From Bog-756 sp963734395 (GTDB lineage: Bacteria > Actinomycetota > Acidimicrobiia > Acidimicrobiales > RAAP-2): a stretch of 64,000 bases of DNA. The stretch is taken from positions 124,001-188,000 of the forward strand of contig CAVTGY010000004.1 of the NCBI GenBank assembly GCA_963734395.1, in the 5' to 3' direction. The notes under the pieces are model-generated. The model was not told where the DNA came from. It did not search any database and saw only the letters and a program-made list of their open reading frames with translations. A program made the position numbers and the translations under genes. This document shows positions 20,045-31,994 of the stretch, piece by piece; the stretch's first letter is position 1; every line of letters starts with the position of its first letter.

Positions 20045-20674
20045 GTGCTCACGGTCGGGCTCACCGGCGGCATCGGGGCGGGCAAATCGACGGTGGCCGA
20101 CCTGCTGGTCGGGCACGGGGCCCGCCTGGTCGACGCCGATCTGGTGGCCCGGGAGGTGGTGGCACCCGGCGGACCCGCCTATCAACCGGTCATCGACCGC
20201 TTCGGGCCGGGAGTGGTCGATGCCGCCGGCCTCATCGACCGGCCCAAACTCGCTGAGCTGGTCTTCGGCCATCCGGAGGCCCTGACCGACCTCAACGCGA
20301 TCACCCATCCCGCCATCGGCGTGGAGATGATCGCCCGGAAGGACCGCTTTGCCGGAACCAACGAAATCGTTGTGATGGACATCCCGCTTCTCAAGAGCGT
20401 TCACCGGGAGATGCTGGCGCTGGCGGCGGTGATCGTGGTGGACACCCCGACCGAGCTGGCCCTCGAACGACTGGTGACGTCGCGGGGGATGGCCCGCGCC
20501 GACGCCGAAGCCCGCATCGGCTCCCAGATCGACCGTCGGGACCGCTTGGACGGGGCCGACCTGGTCATCGACAACTCCGGTGACCACGATCACCTCCTCG
20601 GCGAAGTCGACCGGATCTGGGCGGCACTGGTCGACCTCCGCGACACCGACGGCGGGACTGCGCCCAACGGGTGA
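20045..20674 (+). CDS. coaE: Dephospho-CoA kinase
   Basis: Phosphorylates the 3'-hydroxyl of dephospho-CoA with ATP, the last step of coenzyme A synthesis; cytoplasmic. The 209-residue protein starts at GTG 20045 (VLTVGLTGGIGAGKSTVADL) with the P-loop GGIGAGKS. It has the family motif DADLVAREVVAPG, followed by the CoA-binding lid DLNAITHPAIGVEM and RLVTSRGMARADAEARIGSQ. The length fits bacterial CoaE. In Actinomycetota it normally lies between rpsA and uvrB; here it is next to uvrB but far from rpsA. Confidence 0.95.
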   Translation: MLTVGLTGGIGAGKSTVADLLVGHGARLVDADLVAREVVAPGGPAYQPVIDRFGPGVVDAAGLIDRPKLAELVFGHPEALTDLNAITHPAIGVEMIARKDRFAGTNEIVVMDIPLLKSVHREMLALAAVIVVDTPTELALERLVTSRGMARADAEARIGSQIDRRDRLDGADLVIDNSGDHDHLLGEVDRIWAALVDLRDTDGGTAPNG

Positions 20675-20713
20675 GCAGTTCGGGCCGGGCGGGCGGCCGG
20701 TACCATCGGGAGC

Positions 20714-22819
20714 GTGCCGGAATTCGAGGTGGTCTCGCCGTTCCGTCCTGCCGGCGATCAGCCAGAAGCGATCGCCGGGCTGGTGGCGGGGCTGACCAGG
20801 GGCGATCGCTACCAGACCCTGTTGGGCATCACCGGATCGGGAAAGACGGCCACCATCGCATGGACCATCGAAGCCGTCCAGCGTCCCACCCTGATCATCG
20901 AGCCGAACAAGTCGCTGGCCGCCCAGCTGGCCGCCGAGCTCAAGGGGTTCTTCCCCCGCAACCGGGTGGAGTACTTCGTCTCCTATTACGACTACTACCA
21001 GCCCGAGGCGTACGTGCCCTCGTCGGATACCTACATCGAGAAGGACTCGTCGATCAACGACGAGATAGACCGGCTGCGACACGCGTGCACATCGTCCCTG
21101 CTGCTCCGGTCGGACACCATCGTGGTGGCTTCGGTCTCCTGCATCTACGGGCTGGGCTCACCCGACGAGTACCGCGACCGCATCGTCGCTCTGCGACCCG
21201 GTGAGGTTCATGATCAACGCTCGTTGCTCAAGCGCCTGATCGAACTGCAGTACTCCCGCAACGACGTGACGCTGACCCGCGGGCAGTTCCGGGCCCGCGG
21301 CGACACCCTGGAGATCCATGCCGCCTATGAGAGCCAGGCCGTCCGGGTCGAGTTCTTCGGCGACACCGTGGAGCGCATCCGGCCGTTCGACGTCCTCACC
21401 GGCGAGATCGGCGACGAGCTCGAGGAACTGGTGGTGTTCGCCAATACCCACTACGGCACCGGCGATGAGCGCATGCGTGATGCCATCGAGGGAATCGAGG
21501 TCGAGCTCCGTGAGCGGTTGGGCGAGCTCAACCAGGCCGGCAAGCTGCTCGAAGCGCAAAGGCTCCGCATGCGCACCGAGTACGACCTGGAGATGCTGGC
21601 CGAAACCGGCGTGTGCAGCGGCGTGGAGAATTACAGTCGGCACCTCGACGGACGGGCACCGGGGGAAGCGCCCTACACCCTGCTCGACTTCTTCCCCAAG
21701 GACTTCCTGGTCGTCCTCGACGAGAGCCATGTGGCGGTGCCCCAGCTGCGGGGTCAGTACGCCGGTGACCGGTCGCGCAAGGAGACTCTGGTCGACCACG
21801 GATTCCGCCTGCCTTCGGCCATGGACAACCGGCCTCTGCGGTTCGAAGAGTTCATCGAGCGCACCGGCCAGGCCATCCTGCTGTCGGCCACTCCCGGGCC
21901 CTGGGAGCTCGAGCACAGCGCCAACGTGGTCGAGCAGGTGATCCGGCCCACCGGCCTGGTCGACCCCGAAGTGGACATCCGGCCCACCACCGGGCAGATC
22001 GACGACCTCCGCGAACGGATCGAGGCGGTGGTCGCCGACGGAAGCCGGGTGCTGGTGACCACCCTGACCAAGAAGATGGCCGAGGACCTGACCGACTACC
22101 TCGCCGAACAGGGCGTTCGTGTGCAGTACCTCCATTCGGACGTGGACACCATGGCCCGAATCGAGATTCTCCGCGACCTGCGGCTGGGGGTCTTCGACGT
22201 CCTGGTCGGGATCAACCTCCTCCGCGAGGGACTGGATCTGCCCGAAGTGGCCCTGGTGGCGATCCTCGATGCCGACAAGGAGGGGTTCCTCCGCTCGGCG
22301 TCCTCGCTGATCCAGACCATGGGCCGAGCGGCCCGGAACGTCAACGGGAGGGTGGTCATGTACGCGGACACCATCACCGACTCGATGACCACCGCCATCG
22401 GGGAGACCCAGCGCCGGCGGGCCCGCCAGATCGCCTACAACCAGCAACACGGCATCGATCCGCGCTCGATCACCAAGTCGGTCACCGACATCCTGACCCG
22501 GGTTCGGGACGACGAAGGAGGTTCGGCCGTACTGGCCAACGGAACGGCGCAACGGGGTCGGGGGCGCGATCGTGATCCACGGGAAGCCGCCGCCCTGATG
22601 GTCGAGGCGCTCGGTCCCGACGCCGACGAGCTGTCCGGCCTGCTCCACCGCCTGGACATCGAAATGACCCGGGCCGCAGACGAGCTGCGATTCGAGGAGG
22701 CCGCCCTCCTCCGGGACGAGATCTCCGAGCTGAGAGCCCTGATGGTCCGCGACCCGGTCGACGGATCGCCGGTGCTGCCCGGCGACACCGCCGACATCGA
22801 GGCCACCCTCGACCTCTGA
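20714..22819 (+). CDS. uvrB: Excinuclease ABC subunit B
   Basis: Damage-verifying helicase-like subunit of UvrABC nucleotide excision repair, 701 residues from GTG 20714. Visible features are Walker A GITGSGKTATIAW, the beta-hairpin YYDYYQPEAYVPSSDTYIEK that is inserted between DNA strands, the DEAD-like LVVLDESHVAVPQ, helicase motif VI QTMGRAARNVNGRV, and a C-terminal UVR domain (DELRFEEAALLRDEISELR) that binds UvrC. It lies 39 nt after coaE and 51 nt before uvrA. No LexA-type SOS box (GAACNNNNGTTC) is visible in the short upstream gap. Confidence 0.97.
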   Translation: MPEFEVVSPFRPAGDQPEAIAGLVAGLTRGDRYQTLLGITGSGKTATIAWTIEAVQRPTLIIEPNKSLAAQLAAELKGFFPRNRVEYFVSYYDYYQPEAYVPSSDTYIEKDSSINDEIDRLRHACTSSLLLRSDTIVVASVSCIYGLGSPDEYRDRIVALRPGEVHDQRSLLKRLIELQYSRNDVTLTRGQFRARGDTLEIHAAYESQAVRVEFFGDTVERIRPFDVLTGEIGDELEELVVFANTHYGTGDERMRDAIEGIEVELRERLGELNQAGKLLEAQRLRMRTEYDLEMLAETGVCSGVENYSRHLDGRAPGEAPYTLLDFFPKDFLVVLDESHVAVPQLRGQYAGDRSRKETLVDHGFRLPSAMDNRPLRFEEFIERTGQAILLSATPGPWELEHSANVVEQVIRPTGLVDPEVDIRPTTGQIDDLRERIEAVVADGSRVLVTTLTKKMAEDLTDYLAEQGVRVQYLHSDVDTMARIEILRDLRLGVFDVLVGINLLREGLDLPEVALVAILDADKEGFLRSASSLIQTMGRAARNVNGRVVMYADTITDSMTTAIGETQRRRARQIAYNQQHGIDPRSITKSVTDILTRVRDDEGGSAVLANGTAQRGRGRDRDPREAAALMVEALGPDADELSGLLHRLDIEMTRAADELRFEEAALLRDEISELRALMVRDPVDGSPVLPGDTADIEATLDL

Positions 22820-22852
22820 CCGCAGGGCTGACCGCGGGGCGCCCCGTTCCCT

Positions 22853-22870
22853 CCCGGTATCCTCACCGGG
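22853..22870 (+). promoter_or_regulatory. Hairpin directly before the uvrA start codon
   Basis: CCCGGT (22853-22858) can pair with ACCGGG (22865-22870), leaving a 6-nt loop. The stem ends on the base before ATG 22871, where the ribosome-binding site would be. It may limit uvrA translation or simply reflect GC-rich spacing. Confidence 0.35.
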
Positions 22871-25808
<2,938 letters not shown>

Positions 25809-25833
25809 ACCAGCGGTTGGCGGTGAACCGTGC

Positions 25834-26949
25834 TCACACCGTGGCCAGCATTCGCTCCAGGGCCACCCGTGCCCACCGGGCGGTCTCCCCGTCGACGGTG
25901 ATTCGATTGCGCACTTCGCCGGCCACCAGCCCCTCGAGGACCCAGGCCAGGTGCTGGGCATCGATACGGAACATGGTCGAGCAAGGACAGACCAATGGGT
26001 CGAGGGAGACCACCGTCTTGTCGGGGTTCTCGTCACCGAGTCGCTTGACCAGATGGATTTCGGTGCCGATGCCGATCACCGATCCGGGCGGGGCGTCCCC
26101 GACCGCCCGGATGATGAAGTCGGTCGAGCCGACCTGGTCGGCGGCCACCGCCACCTCATGGGCGCATTCGGGATGAACCACCACGATGCCCTTTGGATAC
26201 TCGGCGCGGAAGGACTCGATGTGAGCGGTACGGAACCGCTGGTGCACCGAACAGTGCCCCTTCCACAACAGAATGGTGGCCGACTTGAGAGTGCCGTCGT
26301 CGAGGCCTCCGTTCTCGAGCCGAGGGTTCCACACCGCCATGTCACCCTCGGAGTAGCCGAGCTCGAAGCCGGTGTTACGCCCGAGGTGTTGGTCGGGGAA
26401 GAAGAGGACCTGGTCGCCACGTCGGGAGTTCCGGTCGTCAAGGGCAAGCGCCCATGTCATCACCGCTCGGGCGTTGGACGACGTGCACACCACACCCCCG
26501 TGGCGACCCACGAATGCTTTGAGGGATGCCGACGAGTTCATGTAGGTCACCGGGATCACCCGTGCTAGATCGGTCACCTCGCCCAGGGTCTCCCACGCCT
26601 CTTCCACCGAGTCGATGTCGGCCATATCGGCCATCGAACAGCCCGCATTCAGGTCCGGGAGAATGACCTGTTGCTGGTCGCTGGTGAGGATGTCCGCCGA
26701 CTCGGCCATGAAGTGCACGCCGCAGAACACCACGAATTGGGCATCCGATTGCTGGGCGGCAATTCGGGACAGACCGAAGGAATCACCACGGGCGTCGGCC
26801 CACCGCATCACCTCGTCGCGCTGGTAGTGGTGCCCGAGGATGATCAAACGCGAACCCAGTTCGGTCTTCGCCGCCCCGATCCATTGTTCGAGCTGGTCGT
26901 GGCTCGCCGTCGTGTACCGATCGGGGAGTGCTGTCTGTAACCGGAGCAT
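25834..26949 (-). CDS. nadA: Quinolinate synthase
   Basis: Condenses iminoaspartate with dihydroxyacetone phosphate to quinolinate in de novo NAD synthesis, using a [4Fe-4S] cluster. From ATG 26949 the protein has 371 residues. The three candidate cluster cysteines are visible in FCGVHFMAESADIL, GGVVCTSSNA and DPLVCPCSTM. LGHHYQRDEV near the N-terminus and HPECAHEVA are family motifs. An AGGGGG-type ribosome-binding site lies upstream. The frame is open further upstream but reads as Arg/Gly-rich. It converges with uvrA (25 bp apart) and is divergent from uvrC. No nadB or nadC is nearby. Confidence 0.95.
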   Translation of the reverse strand: MLRLQTALPDRYTTASHDQLEQWIGAAKTELGSRLIILGHHYQRDEVMRWADARGDSFGLSRIAAQQSDAQFVVFCGVHFMAESADILTSDQQQVILPDLNAGCSMADMADIDSVEEAWETLGEVTDLARVIPVTYMNSSASLKAFVGRHGGVVCTSSNARAVMTWALALDDRNSRRGDQVLFFPDQHLGRNTGFELGYSEGDMAVWNPRLENGGLDDGTLKSATILLWKGHCSVHQRFRTAHIESFRAEYPKGIVVVHPECAHEVAVAADQVGSTDFIIRAVGDAPPGSVIGIGTEIHLVKRLGDENPDKTVVSLDPLVCPCSTMFRIDAQHLAWVLEGLVAGEVRNRITVDGETARWARVALERMLATV

Positions 26950-27142
26950 ATGGGTATGACCCCCTTTTGGAGGCGCTCCGGTAACGGCCGGCGGGGACAG
27001 CCTGGTCGCCCGTCCGCGGGGATGTCGGCCCCGGTGCGCTGGATGTCGCCGGAAACCAGGCCGGCGTAACCGCAGTCTATGCCTACCGCCCGGCGCAGGT
27101 GCGCCCGATCGCGTCCCCGGCCGGACACGGCACACTGGGGGG

Positions 27143-29086
27143 GTGGTGACCCGACCTCTTCCCGGCTCGATTCCCGAGGGTGCCGGCTCGTATCAGTTCG
27201 TGGACGGGAACGGACGGGTTCTCTACGTGGGCAAGGCGAAATCGCTCCGGCAGCGCCTCAACAACTACTTTCAGGACCCGGCCGGTCTTCCTCCACGCAC
27301 CGCGCAGATGATCAGCCAGGCCGACCACGTCGAGTGGATGGTGGTCGACACCGAGGCGGAGGCGCTGCTCCTCGAGCACAATCTGATCAAGCAGTTCCAG
27401 CCCCGCTACAACGTGCGTCTCAAGGACGACAAGAGCTACCCGTGGCTGGCGGTCAGCGTCGACGACACCTGGCCCCGGCCGGCGGTGGTGCGCGGGCGAA
27501 AACGGAGCGGGGTCCGCTACTTCGGCCCCTATCCCAACGTGGGTGCCATACGGGAGACTCTCGACCTGCTGTTGCACTCGTTTCCGGTGCGGACTTGTTC
27601 GGATACCAAGTTCCGGCGGCACGAACGACTCGGCCGACCCTGTCTCCTGTTCCACATCGAACGTTGTTCCGGGCCGTGCGTCGGTGCGGTGGACCACGAA
27701 CAGTACGACCAGATGGTGGCCGATTTGATCTCCTTCCTCAGCGGGGACACCGGACCGCTCGAGAAGGGACTGGAGACCGCCATGCTCGAAGCGTCCGGCG
27801 CGCTCGAGTTCGAACGGGCCTCGGTGCTCAGGGACAAGCTCGAGGCGGTGCGGGCGGCCGATGCGGTCCGCCAGATGGAACTCCGCCATCCCGAGGATCT
27901 CGATGTGTTCGGACTTGCCGAGGACGAGTTGGAGGCGGCGGTACAGGTGTTCCACGTACGTTCGGGCAAGGTCGTCGGGCGTTCCGGCCTCTTCGTCGAC
28001 AAGGTCGAGGACCTCACCCGTGGACAGCTGATGGAGCGGATCCTGGTCGACGTGTATGCAGATCCGCCATCGGGCGTACCCCGCCAGGTACTGGTCCCAT
28101 CCATGCCGATCGACGTGCCCGCGGTGACCGACTATCTCAGTGTGCAGCGGGGCGGCCCGGTGGTGCTCCGGGTTCCTCTGCGGGGCACCAAGCGCGACCT
28201 GTTGCAGACGGTGGAGCACAATGCGGGGGAGTCCTTCGTGCGGCATCGATTGCACCGGACTGCGGATCACAACAGCAGAGCCCGTGCCCTCGACGCGTTG
28301 CAACGGGAATTGGCACTCCCTGATGCCCCACTTCGCATCGAGTGCTACGACATGAGCCATCTGCAGGGCACCGATTACGTGGGGTCTATGGTGGTCTTCG
28401 AGGACGGCTTGCCCAAGAAGAGTGACTACCGCCACTTCCGGGTGACCTCGGTGCCGGGCAACGACGACTATGCCGCAATGGAGGAGGTGCTCACCCGGCG
28501 CCTCACCACCTTGCTGGCCGAAGACAAACCGGCAACCGCACCGGCAACCGAGGGCGACGACACACTCGGGCCCGCGGTGACACCCACCAGACGGCGGTTC
28601 GCCTATCCACCGCAGCTGCTTCTGCTCGACGGGGGTCTGGGACAACTCAACGTCGGCGCCAGGGTGCTGGACTCGTTGGGGCTGTCCGACCGGATTCCCA
28701 TTGCCGCCCTGGCCAAGAGCTTCGAAGAGATCTACCGGCCCGGAATGTCCGAACCGATTCGGCTCTCCCGACAGTCCGAAGGGCTCTATCTGCTCCAGCG
28801 AGTTCGGGACGAAGCCCACCGCTTCGCCATTTCGTACCACCGGACCCTGCGGGGCAAGCGAATGATCGCCGGTGCGCTTGATGGGATCAGCGGGCTGGGA
28901 CCGAAACGCCGGTCGCGACTGATCGAGCAGTTCGGTGGCCTCACCGGGCTCAGAAGTACCTCCCGTGAGGAACTGCTCGGCCTATCGTGGTTGCCGGCCG
29001 AGGTGGGTGCCGCGGTCTTCGAGCGACTGCACACCCCGCTGGCCCCGAACGGGACAGCGCCCAGGCGTGAAAAGGTGGATCGATGA
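27143..29086 (+). CDS. uvrC: Excinuclease ABC subunit C
   Basis: Dual-incision nuclease of nucleotide excision repair, 647 residues. The N-terminal GIY-YIG-type domain (GAGSYQFVDGNGRVLYVGKA) makes the 3' cut. A UVR domain (EFERASVLRDKLEAVRAADA) binds UvrB. The RNase H-like domain (LRIECYDMSHLQGTDYVGSM, LLLDGGLGQLNVG) makes the 5' cut, and a C-terminal helix-hairpin-helix pair (LDGISGLGPKRRSRLIEQF) binds DNA. An insert of about 25 polar residues (DKPATAPATEGDD...) interrupts the C-terminal domain. GTG 27143 or 27146 is the start. The stop overlaps the rapZ start as ATGA. Confidence 0.96.
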   Translation: MVTRPLPGSIPEGAGSYQFVDGNGRVLYVGKAKSLRQRLNNYFQDPAGLPPRTAQMISQADHVEWMVVDTEAEALLLEHNLIKQFQPRYNVRLKDDKSYPWLAVSVDDTWPRPAVVRGRKRSGVRYFGPYPNVGAIRETLDLLLHSFPVRTCSDTKFRRHERLGRPCLLFHIERCSGPCVGAVDHEQYDQMVADLISFLSGDTGPLEKGLETAMLEASGALEFERASVLRDKLEAVRAADAVRQMELRHPEDLDVFGLAEDELEAAVQVFHVRSGKVVGRSGLFVDKVEDLTRGQLMERILVDVYADPPSGVPRQVLVPSMPIDVPAVTDYLSVQRGGPVVLRVPLRGTKRDLLQTVEHNAGESFVRHRLHRTADHNSRARALDALQRELALPDAPLRIECYDMSHLQGTDYVGSMVVFEDGLPKKSDYRHFRVTSVPGNDDYAAMEEVLTRRLTTLLAEDKPATAPATEGDDTLGPAVTPTRRRFAYPPQLLLLDGGLGQLNVGARVLDSLGLSDRIPIAALAKSFEEIYRPGMSEPIRLSRQSEGLYLLQRVRDEAHRFAISYHRTLRGKRMIAGALDGISGLGPKRRSRLIEQFGGLTGLRSTSREELLGLSWLPAEVGAAVFERLHTPLAPNGTAPRREKVDR

Positions 29087-29934
29087 GCGAATACCTGGTG
29101 GTGACCGGCATGTCCGGCGCCGGCCGATCGACGGCCGGGGCCACCCTGGAGGACCTGGGTTGGTTCGTGATCGACAACATGCCCTCCGCCCTGATTTCCA
29201 AGGTGTCCGAGCTGGTGGACGGAGCCGGGTCCGAAATGGAGCGCGTGGCATTCGTGGTCGGGCGGGGAGGGGGTGACCTCGACGACGTGCTCCCCGCCGT
29301 GGATGCGCTCGAGGGAAGCCGCCACCGGGTGCGCATCCTGTTCCTGGATGCGGCCGACGATGTGCTGATCCGGCGATTCGAAGGAACCCGCCGGCGCCAC
29401 CCCCAGGCAGCGCGGGGGGTGGTCGATTCCATCGCCGACGAACGGCTCCTGCTGAGCGGATTACGAGATCGTGCCGATCTGGTGATCGACACCGGCGAGC
29501 TCAACACCAATCAGCTTCGTACTCGGTTGGTCGAGGTCTTCGGGGCAGAGGAGCCGGGGGGCACCATGCAGCTTTCCATCCTCTCGTTCGGGTTCAAGCA
29601 CGGTGTCCCGCTGGACGTGGACCTGATGTTCGACTGCCGGTTCCTGCCCAACCCGTACTGGGACGAGAAGCTTCGCAGCCACAGCGGTCTGGAGGAGCCG
29701 GTGAGGAAATACGTGTTGGATCGACCGGAGACAACCGCGTTCCTCGACAAGCTCGACGAGTTGCTGGTGATGCTGATTCCCGCGTATGTGCGCGAGGGGA
29801 AGTCCTATCTGACCGTGGCCATGGGGTGCACCGGTGGCCGGCACCGTTCGGTCGTACTGGCCGAGGAACTGTCCCGCCGGCTCGATGACCACGGACTGCC
29901 GACCACCGTCTTCCACCGGGATGTCGAGCGGTGA
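29083..29934 (+). CDS. rapZ: RapZ/YvcJ-family nucleotide-binding protein
   Basis: A 283-residue P-loop protein of the RapZ (YvcJ, DUF488-like ATP/GTP-binding) family. The Walker A motif is GMSGAGRST, with Arg in place of the usual Lys, as is common in actinobacterial members. The segment LEDLGWFVIDNMPSALI follows directly. The C-terminal RNA/metabolite-binding domain is well kept (SFGFKHGVPLDVDLMFDCRF, NPYWDEKLR, GCTGGRHRSVVLAEEL). In enterobacteria RapZ controls amino-sugar synthesis through small RNAs; in Gram-positives its role is less clear. It overlaps uvrC by 4 nt and yvcK by 4 nt, so the three are co-translated. Confidence 0.95.
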   Translation: MSEYLVVTGMSGAGRSTAGATLEDLGWFVIDNMPSALISKVSELVDGAGSEMERVAFVVGRGGGDLDDVLPAVDALEGSRHRVRILFLDAADDVLIRRFEGTRRRHPQAARGVVDSIADERLLLSGLRDRADLVIDTGELNTNQLRTRLVEVFGAEEPGGTMQLSILSFGFKHGVPLDVDLMFDCRFLPNPYWDEKLRSHSGLEEPVRKYVLDRPETTAFLDKLDELLVMLIPAYVREGKSYLTVAMGCTGGRHRSVVLAEELSRRLDDHGLPTTVFHRDVER

Positions 29935-30833
29935 GCAATGTCATCGCCGGGGGGCGATCGATGGCAAGCCCAAAGGTGGTTGCTCTGGGTGGCGGGCACG
30001 GTCTGGCCGCCACGCTGAGAGCCGTGCGCACGTACACCGACCAGGTGACCGCCATCGTGTCGGTGGCCGACGACGGTGGCTCGTCGGGTCGGCTGCGCGA
30101 GTTCCTTCAGATAATTCCCCCTGGCGATCTCCGCATGTGCCTGGTGGCCCTGGCTGAGCCCGGCTCGCCGTTGGCGGCGGCATTCGGGTACCGGTTTGCC
30201 GACGAGGAGTTGGCCGGCCATTCGTTGGGCAACTTGATCCTGGCCGGTCTGATCGACGGGGCACCGGGTCCGGTCGCCGCGTTGGATGAGGCGTGCCGGC
30301 TGCTCGGTGTCCGAGGCCGGGTACTACCGGCGACCAATGACGCGGTGGTACTCAAAGCGGTCGCCGCCGGCGGGTCGGTGGCGGGTCAGGTAGCGGTGAT
30401 GGCGACCGACAACATCCGGACGGTCTCGCTGGTGCCCGACGATCCCAAGGCGCCCGACGAAGCGGTCACCGCACTGGCCGAAGCCGACCAGATAATTCTG
30501 GGGCCGGGATCATTGTTCACCAGCGTGCTGGCTGCTGCCGTCGTCCCCGAGATCCGTGAGGGCATCAGCCGCTCGAATGCTCCGAAGGTCTATGTCTGCA
30601 ACCTGCGCCCACAGGTCCCCGAGACCGAGTCTTTCGACGTCGGAAGACACGTCGAAGCGCTGGTGGCGCACGGTGTTCTGGTTGATGTTGCGGTCTGTGA
30701 CACCTCGGGGATCGGGTTGGGCGAGCCGGCCGTCGAGGTAGTCGACGCCGCGTTGGCCCGGCCCAATGGGCTGGCTCACGACTCCGAAAAACTGGCGTTG
30801 ACCCTCTCCGATCTGCTCGGATGGAGCAGATGA
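29931..30833 (+). CDS. yvcK: YvcK/CofD-like gluconeogenesis factor
   Basis: Protein of 300 residues in the YvcK/CofD-like family, needed in Bacillus and mycobacteria for growth on gluconeogenic carbon and normal cell shape, and binding UDP-sugars. The N-terminal Rossmann-like motif is VVALGGGHGLAATLRAVRTY, followed by IVSVADDGGSSGRLREFL and the GHSLGNLILAGL segment. ILGPGSLFTSVLAAAVVP is the strongest family motif. GTG 29931 overlaps the rapZ stop. In most Actinomycetota whiA follows; here the next gene is gap, 90 bp on. Confidence 0.93.
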   Translation: MSNVIAGGRSMASPKVVALGGGHGLAATLRAVRTYTDQVTAIVSVADDGGSSGRLREFLQIIPPGDLRMCLVALAEPGSPLAAAFGYRFADEELAGHSLGNLILAGLIDGAPGPVAALDEACRLLGVRGRVLPATNDAVVLKAVAAGGSVAGQVAVMATDNIRTVSLVPDDPKAPDEAVTALAEADQIILGPGSLFTSVLAAAVVPEIREGISRSNAPKVYVCNLRPQVPETESFDVGRHVEALVAHGVLVDVAVCDTSGIGLGEPAVEVVDAALARPNGLAHDSEKLALTLSDLLGWSR

Positions 30834-30923
30834 CTGGTCCCGTTGCCCTAACCTGGATGCCGTTCTGGGTGCCACAATGGGGTGTGAGGCGGACCGAACA
30901 ATGAAGAATGAGGCTGACAGGCA

Positions 30924-31949
30924 ATGACCGTACGGATCGGGATCAACGGCTTCGGACGCATCGGTCGTAACTATCTCCGGGCCCTGCGTGCCATGGGTGC
31001 CGATGTGGAGGTGGTGGCCGTCAACGACCTGACCTCCGCCGACACCCTTGCCCACCTCCTCCGCTTCGACTCGACCCAGGGTCGGTTCGGGAGTGAGGTA
31101 AAGGTGGTCGACTCTTCGATCGTGTTGGATTCGGGCCCCATCGCGGTGCTCGCGGAGCGAGACCCGAAAGCGTTGCCATGGGACAGCCTGGGGGTGGAGG
31201 TGGTGATCGAATCCACTGGACTGTTCACCACCCGAGACTCGGCTGCGGCCCACCTGGAGGCCGGGGCTTCCCGGGTCATCGTCTCCGCGCCGGCCAGCGA
31301 TGTGGACGGCACCTTCGTCGTCGGGGTGAACGATTCCGAATTCGATCCGGACAAGGACTTCGTCGTCTCCAACGCTTCGTGTACCACCAACTGTTTCGTT
31401 CCGATGGTGAAGGTGCTGGACGACGCGTTCGGAGTCGAAAGCGGAATGATGACCACGATTCACGCCTTCACCAACGATCAGAATCTCCTCGATCTGCCGC
31501 ACAAGGATCTTCGCCGGGCACGTGCGGCGCCGATCAACATCGTCCCCGCCTCGACGGGAGCGGCCCGAGCCACCGGTCTCGTGCTCCAGTCGATGAAGGG
31601 CAGGCTGGACGGCAGTGCGTTCCGGGTACCGGTCCCGGTCGGGTCGGTTACCGACTTCACCGCGGTGATCGCCGGTGCGGTCACCGTCGACGAGGTCAAC
31701 GCCGCCTTTGCCCAGGCAGCGTCATCGGGGCCTCTGTCGAGGGTTCTCGTCTATACCGAGGACCCCATCGTGTCCTCGGACATCATCGGCAGTCCCGCCT
31801 CGTGCACCTTCGATGCCGGGCTGACTATGGTGATGCCTTCCGCCTCAGGAATTACCCTGGTGAAGGTGGAGGGTTGGTATGACAACGAGTGGGGGTACGC
31901 CAATCGCCTGGTCGATCTCTCGCTGATTGTCGGCGGCGCCGGATCCTGA
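30924..31949 (+). CDS. gap: Glyceraldehyde-3-phosphate dehydrogenase
   Basis: NAD-dependent glycolytic dehydrogenase, 341 residues. The N-terminal Rossmann motif is IGINGFGRIGRNYLRAL. The residues after strand 2 (VVAVNDLTSADTLAHLL) suit NAD rather than NADP. The catalytic cysteine is in SNASCTTNC, and the active-site His lies in the TIHAFTNDQNLLDLPHKDLR region. The C-terminus WYDNEWGYANRLVDL is diagnostic. It begins a gap-pgk-tpiA-secG transcription unit. The 90 bp upstream is the likely promoter site but shows no boxes I trust. Confidence 0.97.
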   Translation: MTVRIGINGFGRIGRNYLRALRAMGADVEVVAVNDLTSADTLAHLLRFDSTQGRFGSEVKVVDSSIVLDSGPIAVLAERDPKALPWDSLGVEVVIESTGLFTTRDSAAAHLEAGASRVIVSAPASDVDGTFVVGVNDSEFDPDKDFVVSNASCTTNCFVPMVKVLDDAFGVESGMMTTIHAFTNDQNLLDLPHKDLRRARAAPINIVPASTGAARATGLVLQSMKGRLDGSAFRVPVPVGSVTDFTAVIAGAVTVDEVNAAFAQAASSGPLSRVLVYTEDPIVSSDIIGSPASCTFDAGLTMVMPSASGITLVKVEGWYDNEWGYANRLVDLSLIVGGAGS

Positions 31950-31994
31950 AGAGATCGGCTGGTAGTGGGAGGGGGATCGAGGGGATGACCGGCG

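Noticed and set aside
20675..20713. LexA/SOS box upstream of uvrB
   Set aside because: No GAACNNNNGTTC-like sequence is present in the gap.
27083..28840. 585-codon minus-strand frame opposite uvrC
   Set aside because: It is antisense to a fully conserved uvrC and has no recognisable features.
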